Assembly: GCA_003116875.1 (NCBI GenBank)
Contig: BCKT01000002.1
Coordinates: forward strand, 1,922,001-1,986,000
Direction of reading: 5' to 3'
Source of the DNA: Takashimella koratensis
Lineage: Eukaryota > Basidiomycota > Tremellomycetes > Trichosporonales > Tetragoniomycetaceae
DNA length: 64,000 nucleotides
Positions 11,679 through 22,158 of the stretch are shown here, piece after piece (the stretch's first letter is position 1; the number at the start of each line of letters is the position of its first letter). The position numbers and the translations under genes were made by a program. The notes beneath the pieces were generated by a model. That model saw only the letters and a list, made by a program, of their open reading frames with translations. It did no database searches and was not told the origin of the DNA.

Positions 11679-14093
11679 CTAACTCCAAACATCGAGCATC
11701 AAGCGCTGCAATCAAGTCAAGTCAGCACAACTCCTCTCTCTCTTCACTCGTCTCGGCGCAGGTCCACCTCGGTTCACTCACATTCCTCTCCTTGAGCAAT
11801 TTAACCTCTTTCGCACCTTCGACCTCTGCCGATCCACCCTTGGCCTCTGCAAGCATCTGCGCCAACCTCTCTTCCACTGCTTTACTCATACTCTTCGCAT
11901 CTCCACAGACGTAAACATACGCCCTCTTCTCCAATACCAACGCCGCAATCTCTTTCCTTTGGTCCCATAGCAAGTCCTGGACGTAGATCTTGGATCCATC
12001 CGGTTTACGCTGCGGCCCACGAGAGAAGGCGGTGTGGAGGTGGAAGTGACCGCCCAGCTCGGAGGCGTAGCTAGGCCATTCATCACGGTAGAGGAAATCT
12101 TCGTCTTCTTTCCGACAGCCGTAGTAGAGGTGGATGGGAGCCCAGTCGGCGAGACCCTCGGCACCGCTCTTGGCGATCGTCTTGCGTGCCAGCGCGACTC
12201 GCTCTTGAACAAAGCCTCGGAACGGTGCGACACCCTGGCGTCAGCTTAGCAAACAATCTACTCACAGTTCCAGGACCAATCATGATGACTGGTACTTTTG
12301 GCGACGTGGGCAACCTAAACGTCGATCGCCTGACATGGATCGGAACGCGATAGACATTGTCCTTGAGGTGAAAGTTCCTCGGACCCGCAAGCTTGTAGCT
12401 TGGGATCGCCGGGGCGGGAGGGATATCACCCAGCGCGCCGCCGTTACCCAGTGTGGGACTGTATTTGACCGGAGTGTTGGCGCCCGACGAAGCGCGGCTG
12501 ACGTTGAGGATAAAGTTGGTGCTCAGCCCATAGACCCATCGAGGTTCGTGCTTGTGCACCTGCGACGCAAGAGACTGGTACTTTAGGACGACAGCGGTGA
12601 CGTGGATAGCCGACGGATGAAGTTTGGACGACGACGAGATTGAGTAGTATCGCGGTTGCAAACGAGGCACGGTCGATACGATCCGATCGAATGGGATGGT
12701 CCATTTAGTCGTGTTCTCAAACGGAGGTAAGAGGGACTCGCCAACCGCAGCTTGGAGAACCTCGGCGAGTTTGAGCGCAGGTCCGTCGATCTCAGCCATG
12801 TAGACGTCCTTGTCCGACCCCCAACGGGCGAGACGCTGTTGAGCTTCGGGAGTGGGTGCGTAGCGCGCGAGGAAGGCGATGGTCTGGCGCGACGCGATCG
12901 CCGAAATATCGAGGTAGTGGCGGAAGATCGCCTCGTACGTCGCCGGGGTTGGGAACGGGACCTTGGCGAGAGCTGGGTCGAGCGATTCGATCTGTACAGC
13001 AGCGTAACGACGGTCACCCTCTAGACCAAGCACAGCGAGCATCCGATCCACCTCGAGGTCAGGGTTGCTAGGCCATACACCAACGTGATCGCCGTGCTGG
13101 TACGTGATCCCCGAGTTGGTGATATCAAACTCCATGTGAACGCAGTTTCGGTCACCGGCGACGGCAAAGAGCTCCTTTGATGCGAGAACGGGGGATGGGA
13201 ATGGGTTCTTGGCATTATACGAGCCGGTTGGTGTAGATGTCCCTGAAGCCGACGCGACAAGGGCGCGAGGAGAGAGTTCACCGTGATAGATTTTCTCAGC
13301 AGGGAGAGCGTCTTTGCTCGTCTCAATGACCTCGAAATCGGCGACGTCTCCCGCACCGCCTTCTTCAATCCCAAGTCGCTTCGAGACGTCCTCCCACATC
13401 CCATCTTTCCACGCCAGATAGTCCTCCTCGAGCGATTTGTCGTCGTCGCCCTCGCCCACAGCCCCGATCCGCTTCGCACCGAGCGCCGCCAGCCGCTTGT
13501 CGAGTCGCCGTGCCGCCTCGTTGTATAGCTCGTACGTCTTGTTGCCGAGTCCAAAGACGACATAGTTGAGGTTTTCAAGGGTGTTGCCTCCCTGGCTAAA
13601 CTCGACACTGTCGTCGCAGAGGAATTCGAAAAGGGGTTGTGCGTTATCGGTCGGATCACCTTCACCATAAGTCGCCATGACGAAGAAGACGGCCTTGTCT
13701 TCGGGAACTTGGTCGAGGTTGGCAAAATCGTACTCTTCCGGGTCACATACGAGCGATGACTGGCCGAATCGCGACTTGGCCTCTTTGGCGAGTCGAATAG
13801 TGTACTCTTCTGCCGTGCCAGTCTGGGTCCCGTAGAACATTGCAAAGCGTTTCTTCTGCATTGTCAGCAGTGACCACCCAACCACGACTTACTCCTCGAT
13901 CCATCTTGCCGACAAAATCTCGTGGGTCGCCTTCATCTACTGGTTTTTTCTTGCTAGCTCCGGTCGCTCCCGAGGCCGCTGCGCCCTTGTCCCACGGTTT
14001 GGCCCCGATGATGGGGAGCGAGTTGCGGAACCAGTACGCGAGCGGGAGGAGGATGGTGAGGAGGAGGATGACAAGGTCGACCGAGGACGGCAT
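11679..14093 (-). CDS. NCP1: NADPH-cytochrome P450 reductase
   Basis: Four exons, 13893-14093, 12266-13855, 11782-12234 and 11679-11705, join in frame to give 756 residues. The protein transfers electrons from NADPH through FAD and FMN to ER cytochromes P450 such as sterol 14-demethylase, and to squalene monooxygenase. An N-terminal anchor (VDLVILLLTILLPLAYWF) is followed by the FMN-binding flavodoxin domain (FAMFYGTQTGTAEEYT, then VFFVMATYGEGDPTDNA). Next come the FAD-binding region (PRLQPRYYSISSSS) and the NADPH domain (GPGTGVAPFRGF, LYYGCRK, YVYVCGDAKSMSKAV). The protein ends DVWS, with the stacking Trp expected in this family. It is divergent from the mitochondrial gene at 14421, 327 bp away. 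Confidence 0.97.
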
Positions 14094-14420
14094 GGTGTTG
14101 TTGTGGTGTACGTGGTGGATGTTGTGAAAGAGAGATGTCGATGGCGCCGGTGCGCCGAGTAGTAGTGACCCGAGAAAAGAGGAAGAGGGATGGTGCGATG
14201 GACAATAGCAGCGGTGGAACGATCAAAATTCCATCCATAAACAGCGCCACGTGGCATCCTCTGCACGTCTTCACGTCTTCACGGCCGATAAATTTGATTC
14301 CGCTCGTCGCCCGTGCAACCCTCACTTGACCGTCCCAGTGCCGAGCCATGTCGTAATGTCCACCAGCCAAGCCTACCTCCGTCTCGTTCTCACATCACCC
14401 ACAGCACACTCCCCACTATC
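14094..14420. promoter_or_regulatory. Divergent promoter, P450 reductase / MTFP1
   Basis: A 327-bp shared spacer. It carries CACGTG at 14248-14253 in the context CCACGTGGCA, followed by two tandem CACGTCTT units near 14265-14280. No coding potential is evident. Confidence 0.5.
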
Positions 14421-15194
14421 ATGTCTCACAACAAACCCGCCGTCGAGCAGGCACAGCAAGAGGTCAAGGCCGTCGCACAGGCCGGCGAGCAGACCCTCGA
14501 CACTTTGGTTGATGAGAACGGTTGGTCAAGGGCGTAGGCGTAACTGGGGGCCATACTGACTTCCCACAGCCGACTCGACCGACTCGAGCGTGCGTTACGC
14601 CGCCTACCTCAGGCGTATCCGAGATGTTGCCCGTGCAGGTTCCCGCTATACCGCTTACAGTCAGTCCCTCCTCTGACCCCACCTGACCCTCGTAGCTAGC
14701 GACGTCGGCGAGGCATTCCGACCCGTCGTCCCGCCCATAGTCGTCTCCGCGGCGTACGGTATCTCATGGGCGTACCTAATCGGAGATGTCGCATTCACTA
14801 CCTACAAGGCGTCTCAACAAGGTCCTTCCCCACTTGAAGCTGCCAACTTTTCCGAACCTACTCGACTCGGAATGGTCGCTGTCAAGCGATCAGTTTTCCA
14901 GTCGATCGCGTCCATGGCCCTCCCGGCGTTCACTATCCACACTGCGGTGCACCAGAGTCAAAAGTATTTCTTGAAATCAAGCAACGTCACGCTCAAGCGA
15001 TGGGGTCCGACAGCGGTCGGAATCAGTATCGTCCCGGCTTTGCCATACTTGTTTGATCACCCGGTACGTAACATGGAATTGGAGATGGACCAGCTGCTAA
15101 CAAGTTACAACAGGTCGAGACCGCCGTAGACTACACGTTTGAGAAGATTGAAGAGGCCATGTTGAAGAACGCGGGACCAAAGACCGAGTTGTAG
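14421..15194 (+). CDS. MTFP1: Mitochondrial fission process protein 1 (MTP18-like)
   Basis: Four exons, 14421-14520, 14570-14659, 14696-15063 and 15114-15194, give 212 residues in frame. The second intron is 36 nt and the first has a weaker GTTGGT donor. The conserved core is clear: VRYAAYLRRIRDVARAGSRY, then SDVGEAFRPVVPP, AAYGISWAYLIGDV, a region ending QSIASMALPAFTIHTAVH, then WGPTAVGISIVPALPYLFDH. The C-terminal segment after PVE has the family form DYTFEKIEEAML. In animals the family resides in the inner mitochondrial membrane and affects fission; the fungal role is inferred from similarity only. Confidence 0.93.
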
Positions 15195-15951
15195 ATGGGT
15201 GGTGATGGACATGGAGAGATCAAGTAAAACGTTCCAAAGCTGCCATGACTGCTGAATCTGGAGTCGGGATGGGATACAGGGAAATTTGGAAAAGTTGGAT
15301 CTGGTAGTGAGACACGGCTCGGTGACAAGGAGTGCATCTGGCAGTGAGCTGTCGTACCTCAAACGTGACATACTCTTCTTATTTCCCATGGAGACCCAAG
15401 AGCGTGCCCGGACTGACTGGCGGGGTCGAGTACGCCCTTGGGCGGGAAGAGTTGGCCGAGTGGGGATTTTGAGACGAGGCCGGGGTCGCCGGGTTTGGCT
15501 CGCGTGGGGGAAGAGTGAGAGGCGAGGGTTGGAGAAGGCGAGCTTTGGTTTGCTGTGGCATGGGTCGTGCTTAAGGTCAAAGGTTGACTTGTGATTTGGT
15601 CGAGGTTGAGATGATGGTATTAGTGGAGTTGAGTGGATGATGATGGCGAGTGGTCAGTCAAAGGTGAGGGAGGAGGTGGGGACTTTCGGCTGCACCTCGC
15701 TTTCGGCTTATTCCATGTGCATCTCGAGGCATGCCCGATCAGAGCGTGATTAGGCAAGCAAAGGAAGACAAGGAGACAGGAGGGACAATCCAGCGCCACG
15801 AGGATCGTGCGTTGCTTCGGGAATTAGCATGAGGGCGGGGGACAGAGGACAGAGGACAGAGGACAGAGGACAGAGGACAGAGGACAGAGGAAGGTAAAGG
15901 GGAGGGAATGGCAGAAGGAGCAAGATTGCGAAGGAGATAGCGAGAGGTCTG

Positions 15952-15986
<35 letters not shown>

Positions 15987-16400
15987 AGAGAAACCCATCT
16001 CCAAAGCGGCAAAGGGCACGTGGCAATATCATTTTTTTTTTCTCCCACGATAGTCCCCCGCCCACAGCTTCAATATCCTCTCACCACCTCGAATCGAGCA
16101 TGCATGGTCCAGGACAGCTTTGGCGCTATTTTCAAGCCGTTCCAAAGTCGATTGCATCCACAATGTCTCAATTCAAGTCACTTTATCTACCTCGCTCTCT
16201 TTGATATTGCTTGATACTGATCCCCTGGTAAATATCAGAGCTACCCTAAATCACGTGACGAGCGCACTAAGCTCTGACGTCACCTTGGCAAGCATGGAAA
16301 TAACCGTGCCTGCACTAGCTCGCATGACTTCGGCATTCAAAACAGCTGCCCCCCTCCTCATCTCCCTCTCTTCTCCCTCAACCCATACCATACCCACACC
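15195..16400. other. Intergenic region with microsatellites
   Basis: A 1.2-kb spacer upstream of the C2 gene. It holds a heptamer repeat and a CA/GA tract (listed separately), a poly-T run near 16030, CACGTG at 16017-16022 and the palindrome TCACGTGA at 16251-16258, about 145 bp before the C2 start. Open frames at 15286-15594 and on the opposite strand look like chance frames. Confidence 0.55.
15841..15990. repeat. GACAGAG heptamer array and (AC)n/(GA)n tract
   Basis: Seven perfect copies of GACAGAG occupy 15841-15889. Sixty-odd bases later an uninterrupted AC dinucleotide run covers 15954-15982 and passes into GA repeats to about 15990. The AC run is a potential Z-DNA former. Confidence 0.95.
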
Positions 16401-18051
16401 ATGCCAGACCAGCCAGAGGGCGGGCACGACGATATCCCGCTGCGACCTACGGGCCAGCCCGCCTACACCGTCCGCATCACCTTCCACCGCGCGACCAACC
16501 TGCCTGCCGCAGACCTCAACACCGGCTCGTCTGACCCCTTTGTCCTCGCTTCGCTCCACACCTCATTACCCACACGCCACTCGCAAGACCCGGGAGTCAC
16601 TTTCCGAACACGCACGGTACAGCGAGACGTCGAGCCCGTATGGGACCAGTCTTGGGTCGTGGCCGGGGTCCCGCCGTCTGGGTTTAGCATGCAGGCGTGG
16701 GTATACGACGAAGATCCCAAGGACCACGACGATGTTCTGGGTAGAGTCGACTTGAAGACAGGGCCGATCGATGAGCGGTGGGGAGGGATTAAACAGGGCG
16801 AATTCAAGGTGAAGAAGAGGGGTGCGAATCTCAGGGCCTACGCACCAAGGTGGTGTGTCACCTTGGTCAAGGGACACGACCACTTGCATGCGCATATGAT
16901 CGTCAGTGTTGAGGTGATTGGGAAGACGGAGAAAGAAGTCGGCAAGATCTACACGGTCAATTGTTTCTGGAGGCAACACTATTCCCCCCTCATCGGCAAG
17001 CTGGCCGGTACCAAGGGCAATGGCACAGACGGCGTTGAACGTGCCGAGTGAGTCTCCCCCTCTGTGCTTTGCTAACCCCTAGCTTCCAAGCCAACGAAAT
17101 CCAGTTACAAGGACCTGTCCCGAACGAAATGTACCACCGATTCGTCGATTTTAGAAACTTTGTTCATGGGATGTTCGAAGCCACCGGTGTCCGTGGTCGA
17201 CTCCTGCACAAGGCGCTACACCACCAGCACAACCAAATCTACAACTTTGACAAACGAACGCAATACGGCGAGCTTCCCGGACCGGGACCAGAGATGACGC
17301 TCAAGTTTCTCGAGCTATGCCATTTCGACCAAGGCGGAAGGGTGTTCACATATGTCATCACCCTCGATGGGCTGTTTAGATTTACCGAGACAGGCAAGGA
17401 GTTTGGGATCGACCTCCTCAGCAAGCACACGATGCACTCGGATGTGGACGTGAGTGCACTATAGAGGCCAAGCTAATGCAATAGATCTACATCGCGTGGA
17501 GCGGTGAATTCCTTATTCGCCGTCTCAAGAACCCGGACCAGCCCTCGTCGGCACCCGACCAGGAGACTCACGCACCTGACGAGATCCCCGGTGGTCCGCC
17601 CAACGCACCCCCACCTCGTGACCCTGCCCACTACGAGCTGGTGATTGACAACGACTCTGGCACCTACCGTCCTCTCGAGTCCCTCCTTCCAATCTTCAAG
17701 TCCTTCCTCGAGCGTAACCTCCCAGGCCTTCATATCACCACCATGAGCTGCACGGACGACGCGCTCGCCAAGATCAAGGACGAGCAGCGGGCCGTCAAGC
17801 AGAAAGAAGGAGACAGGAGGGTGTATGGACAAGGAAGTAGGAGCGGGAGCGTCTCAAGTAGCGACGCGAGTAGTCTCGCCTCCAGGGCGGAGGATATGGA
17901 AGGAGGCGAGGCGGGGAAGAGTAAGAAAGAGAAGGCGTTTGAGTTTGTTGAAGAGCCCAAACAAGGGTTGAAGGATTTGGTACCTGGGGAGAAAGAGAGA
18001 GGGGAAAGGGAGCGAACAGAGGAGAGGGCGGACGAGGCGGCAAAGGCTTAA
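16401..18051 (+). CDS. Fungal C2-domain protein
   Basis: Three exons, 16401-17047, 17083-17449 and 17485-18051, separated by two introns of exactly 35 nt, give 526 residues. The N-terminal half is a C2 domain: VRITFHRATNLPAAD, then TGSSDPFVLASL, VEPVWDQSWVV and a DEDPKDHDDVLGRVDL loop. Several Asp residues in these loops suggest calcium and phospholipid binding. The middle and C-terminal halves resemble conserved fungal C2 proteins of unknown function (IYTVNCFWRQHYSPLIGKLAG; HRFVDFRNFVHGMFEATGVR; FTYVITLDGLFRFTETGKEF; YIAWSGEFLIRRL). The last 90 residues are low-complexity Lys/Glu/Ser-rich. I infer a peripheral membrane protein and cannot say more. Confidence 0.88.
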
Positions 18052-18540
18052 GATACGATCTGAATGAGTTGAACCTATAGAGTGACACGTTTATAATGAT
18101 ATGCACGGGATGATGGGTATGACACTGGTCGACAGGCCACGTCGGGGCCCGTCAGGCAAGCGATGAGTCATTGGCGCGTCTTGACATTATGAGCTTGATC
18201 CTTGCGACGCTCCCTGCTCATCGCTGCAGATCTTACACCTCTGCCAGAGACAATGCATATGCTCGGGCCCCGACAAATCTGAGATCGACACGAAGAATGA
18301 TGCATAAACCCAAGGGATAAACACCGACTCGGCGAGCGAAGTGGTCTCCACGCAGAGCGCACGTGGCAATTTCTCGGTCGCCGAGATTTTCATCAACAGT
18401 CGCCCTGCGTGGGACAGCGTGGGTCAAAGTCCTTCGGTGGCTATATAATTTCGAACCCAGGCAATCCTGGCGTCCTGGTTTTAGAGACGCGTAACAGCTT
18501 GATCGACTGGATCTGTGCCTGACTTTGAACACCGAGAACG
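18052..18540. promoter_or_regulatory. Promoter region of the DHA2 transporter
   Basis: This spacer contains a TATATAA box at 18442-18448, about 93 bp before the start codon, the best TATA candidate in the window. CACGTG lies at 18360-18365 in the context GCACGTGGCAAT, nearly the same as at 16016. Confidence 0.5.
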
Positions 18541-20969
18541 ATGGGATCGACCACCGACCGACCAGAAGATAGCCCGGGCGCAGGAGCGAGGAGCGTGTCG
18601 GGGACAACGGTGGACGAGGGGGCGCAAGCGGTGCTTGACGCGGTGGTACTGGACCAAATCGCGCCACATTCCCCACCTCCTCAATTACAACCACAACAAC
18701 CCGACGACCAAGTCGGCGCACCCCTTGCGTATCCTGACCCCGTACACAAGTCCGAGGGACGCAGTATCGACCTCGAAGCTGGTCAGGGCATGGTAGGAGC
18801 CGCGCTCGCCACCGACTCAAGCCAGGACAAGTCACAGGCGGAGGAGGACGACCACGCCCATCGAGTCTTGCAGGACCAAACGAACCTGCTGCCTCCCCGT
18901 CAGCTGGTCATCGGTAGCTTTGGACTCGCGATGGCCATGTTCTGTAGTGTGATCAACCAAACTATGTGAGTGAGCTAGGGCAGGGGTTCATAGAAAAGAG
19001 GGAGAGAGACGGCGAGATTGGGAATATGATGGTCGGCTGAGGCTAACGGCTACAGCGTGGCGACGGCGCTCCCGACTCTCGGAAGGGTATTCGACAGTTC
19101 CGAGATCAGCTCGTGGGTCGGAACAGCCTACCTACTCACCTCGACCGTGAGTCTTGCCTCTTGGTCCTTGTCCTCCCATCCATAACATTTGCACCCCTCC
19201 TCTTCTCGTTCAGAGATACTGACACATATCGACATACCATCCAGGCTACACAACCGCTTTACGGCCGGATCAGCGATATCTTTGGCCGCAAGTCGGTGCT
19301 CTTGACAGCCATTGCCATCTTCTTCCTTGGATCGCTCGCATGCGGCCTTGCCCAGGTGAGTTTAGCACACTCTTTCCATGCTGTATCAGGCACCACTATA
19401 CTCGCCTTGCCCCTAGGCACGAATCTCGCTGACACCCCGGATAGAGTATGGTCCAGCTTATCATATTCCGTGCGATCCAAGGGATTGGAGGAGGCGGGAT
19501 GATTACCATGTCGCAGATCATCAGTACGTCAAAATACCCCTCTACCTCTCCCCTGCGTCTTTGTTAGCTCCACAACGACCTCTATTGACGGTCAAAGTCT
19601 CCGATGTAGTCACTCTGAAGGATAGGGGCAAGTACCAAGGCATCTTTGGTGCTGTACTTGCCCTTGCTGGCGCGCTAGGTCCCACTCTTGGCGGAATCTT
19701 CACCGACGACGTTTCATGGCGATGGTGTTTTGTAAGTCAGATCACTTCCTTCTCCTTCTCGCACTGATTCGCCTTTGCCTTCTTTAGTACATCAACCTTC
19801 CTCTCACTGCACTCGCCGCGGTCCTCGTCATCTTCCTCCTCCCTCTTCGTCATGTCCGCGGTTCGATACGCACCAAACTTCTTCAAATCGACTACCTCGG
19901 TTCGTTCCTAACTCTCGCGTGGGCGACCCTCATCCTCCTTTCCCTTTCTTGGGCAGGAACGACTTACCCCTGGGTCTCCGCCGCTGTCCTCGTCCCTCTC
20001 ATCCTGGGTGTTCTTCTCCTTCTTTTCTTCATCTACGTCGAGACCAAGGCTCCACTACCTATCATTCCCTTCCGGATATTCGCCAGTCGTACCGTCTCGT
20101 CAGCGATGACGTCGACACTCCTATCAGGTGGCGCATTTTACGCGATTCTGTACTATCTACCGACATTCTACCAGGTCGTACAAGCTCAGTCGGCGGTGCG
20201 GTCGGGTGTCCTCATCCTCCCGCTTGTACTCGTGCAGACGGTGACTGTACTCGTTTCGGGAATCGCAGTCAGCAGGACAGGGGACTACTGGTGGTTCTTG
20301 CTCATCGGGTACACACTGGGCACCATCGCTATGGGCTTGTTCACTACGGTCAACGAAAGGACATCTACCGCCCACATGATCGGATACCAGATCCTCACAG
20401 CCGTCGGAGGAGGTAAGTCGCTCCCATCCCTTCCAGCGCTAACACCTCAGGTCAAACGACGCAGACGGCACTGTTGGCGGTTCAGTCATGTGTCACTCGA
20501 GCAGATATGGCAGCAGCTACCAGCGTCCGTATTTTTGCTCGTCAACTAGGAGGCACCATAGCACTCGCTGTGTGCACTGTAATTCTCAATAACGTCGTCA
20601 AGACTAAACTCTTGAACCAAGGTTTCACCGACGCAGAAGAGGATATCATCATCTCCGACCCTACGGGGCTTGAGGAGCTGTCCCTCACTTCGGCGCAAGA
20701 AGGGGCCATCCGAGCAGCTTATGGTAAGTTGCGTATGAATCTCTGGTTTGGAAGAAAAGTGGCTGACAAGGGCGTGGATAGCGAAGGGACTGAGTGGATG
20801 CTTCGCTTTCCTCGTAGCTCTCCTGGGGATTTCGGTGATAATCACCTTGTTCTTCTTGGAGAGAAAACGGATACAGAGGAAGAGGAAGGATGAGAAGGAG
20901 AAGAAAGCAGAGGCCAAGGCGTGGTTAGAGAGTCGCAAGGTGAAGGAGAAAGAGCAGTCGCAGGCATGA
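18541..20969 (+). CDS. MFS multidrug transporter, DHA2 (14-TM) family
   Basis: Eight exons, 18541-18965, 19056-19146, 19245-19355, 19445-19523, 19598-19731, 19788-20412, 20451-20723 and 20782-20969, join in frame to give 641 residues. A 120-residue hydrophilic N-terminus precedes TM1 (LVIGSFGLAMAMFCSVINQT). Family motifs are present: IVATALPTLG, then SWVGTAYLLTSTATQPLYGR and SDIFGRKSVLL. They continue with FRAIQGIGGGGMITM, then DRGKYQGIFGAVLALAGALG, and [23 protein letters not shown]. These identify a proton-coupled drug exporter of the H+ antiporter-2 group. The cytoplasmic C-terminus is strongly basic and charged (RKRIQRKRKDEKEKK). The substrate is unknown; a plasma-membrane or vacuolar location is inferred. 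Confidence 0.95.
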
Positions 20970-21118
20970 CTTTCTTCCCTTTCGTGTAACATAGATCATT
21001 GCCTTAGATTGAGACGAACCACATGAGTCGCATCACAGTCACTATTCACCATCGACCATCACTATAGAGATACAGTACAACATATAATCATGTATGACAC
21101 ATTTTTTCGAAGGTCAGT

Positions 21119-21472
21119 TCATTGGTGATGCGATGGAAAGGGAGAGAGGAGAATGTGGAGCGTGAATGGAACACAGCTTGACTGTTCTTCATGTAAGCTC
21201 ACAGGTACATCCATCTGATCCACCTCACTGGCTCCGATTATCTCCTTGTGGAAACGAGGAGCGCCATCAACCGGACGTCGGGCATAAACTATGCCCTGAT
21301 ACTCGCCGTTGTCATATCGGTACCATCCCTCGGCAATGTCTGTTTTGTGGGATTTTTTGAAGAGCGGGAGCTGAGTGATGATGAGCTGCTCCATAATGGG
21401 TGGGAGAAGAGGAGGAGGGGGTGGAGGCGGGTTTCGAGTGCGAGGCTTCTTCTTAGGATGACGAGGGGGCAT
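21119..21472 (-). CDS. Possible small protein, unknown
   Basis: An open frame of 117 codons starts at an ATG in good context (CTCACCATGC). It begins with a basic, proline-rich segment (MPPRHPKKKPRTRN, then a run of prolines) and continues with more normal sequence (EGWYRYDNGEYQGIVYARR, then FHKEIIGASEVDQMDV). A GTGAGC donor-like site just after DVP suggests the tail after that point could be intronic. I recognise no family. It may be a real short gene or a chance frame. Confidence 0.35.
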   Translation of the reverse strand: MPPRHPKKKPRTRNPPPPPPPLLPPIMEQLIITQLPLFKKSHKTDIAEGWYRYDNGEYQGIVYARRPVDGAPRFHKEIIGASEVDQMDVPVSLHEEQSSCVPFTLHILLSPFPSHHQ

Positions 21473-21674
21473 GGTGAGAGACCGAAAAATGGATGGGTGA
21501 GGGTGTAAGAGGTGGGAGCTGAGTGGTGAGCGAGGGACGAGTGGAGTGGCTGTCTGAGTGGCGATTGGGTAGGAATGTGAGAAGAAGAAGAAGGCGAAGA
21601 AGAAAGAAAATTGAGGGGAGTTCGATATAGGTAGGCGAAGGGAGGGTGAGCGGTTGACTGGACCATCAGGTGAT

Positions 21675-21748
21675 GGAAGGTGGAAGGTGGAAGATGATAG
21701 TGAAAGGTGGAAGATGAGGGAGGAAGGTGGAAGATGAGGGTGGAAGGT
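21675..21748. repeat. Purine-rich minisatellite
   Basis: About three and a half imperfect copies of a roughly 20-bp unit built from GGAAGGTGGAAGATGA, immediately upstream (minus sense) of the questionable small open frame. Confidence 0.8.
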
Positions 21749-22158
21749 TGACATGATTGACAACTGCTGATGAGATTGGGTCGTGGCGAAGATTGAGAAC
21801 CCGCCCACCCTCTTTGGGGATTGCTCTTGCTTCTAGCTCTGACGCCCTTTTCTCTACGCCCTCCTTTGAAGGTCGGCCAGACCCCGCTCTCTGTCAGTAG
21901 CGACGCGGACGTGAAGGTGAGATCGTAAAGCAGTCAGAATAAACCACACGATAGAGACCTCTCTCCGTAGCTACAGCATATTCATGTGCACTGCATACAT
22001 GTATTGTCCATCGCTGGCTATCTGTATTCGACATGATTGTCCATTGCAAAGTTGCAAGTAAAGATGGGTCCAGCTTGTCGGTGAGATACCGCGCCCCATT
22101 AAAGTGTATAAAGAGGGTATTGTATATAAGAAGAGAAGAAGGTGGGACAACCTTTTGC

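Larger units (their letters stand above)
20970..22158. other. Convergent spacer with a possible small gene and a minisatellite
   Basis: The region between the transporter stop and the GT2 stop. It contains one questionable small open frame (21119-21472, minus) and a purine-rich minisatellite at 21675-21748, both listed separately. The remainder, including an AT-rich 20,990-21,110 segment, shows nothing recognisable. Confidence 0.5.
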
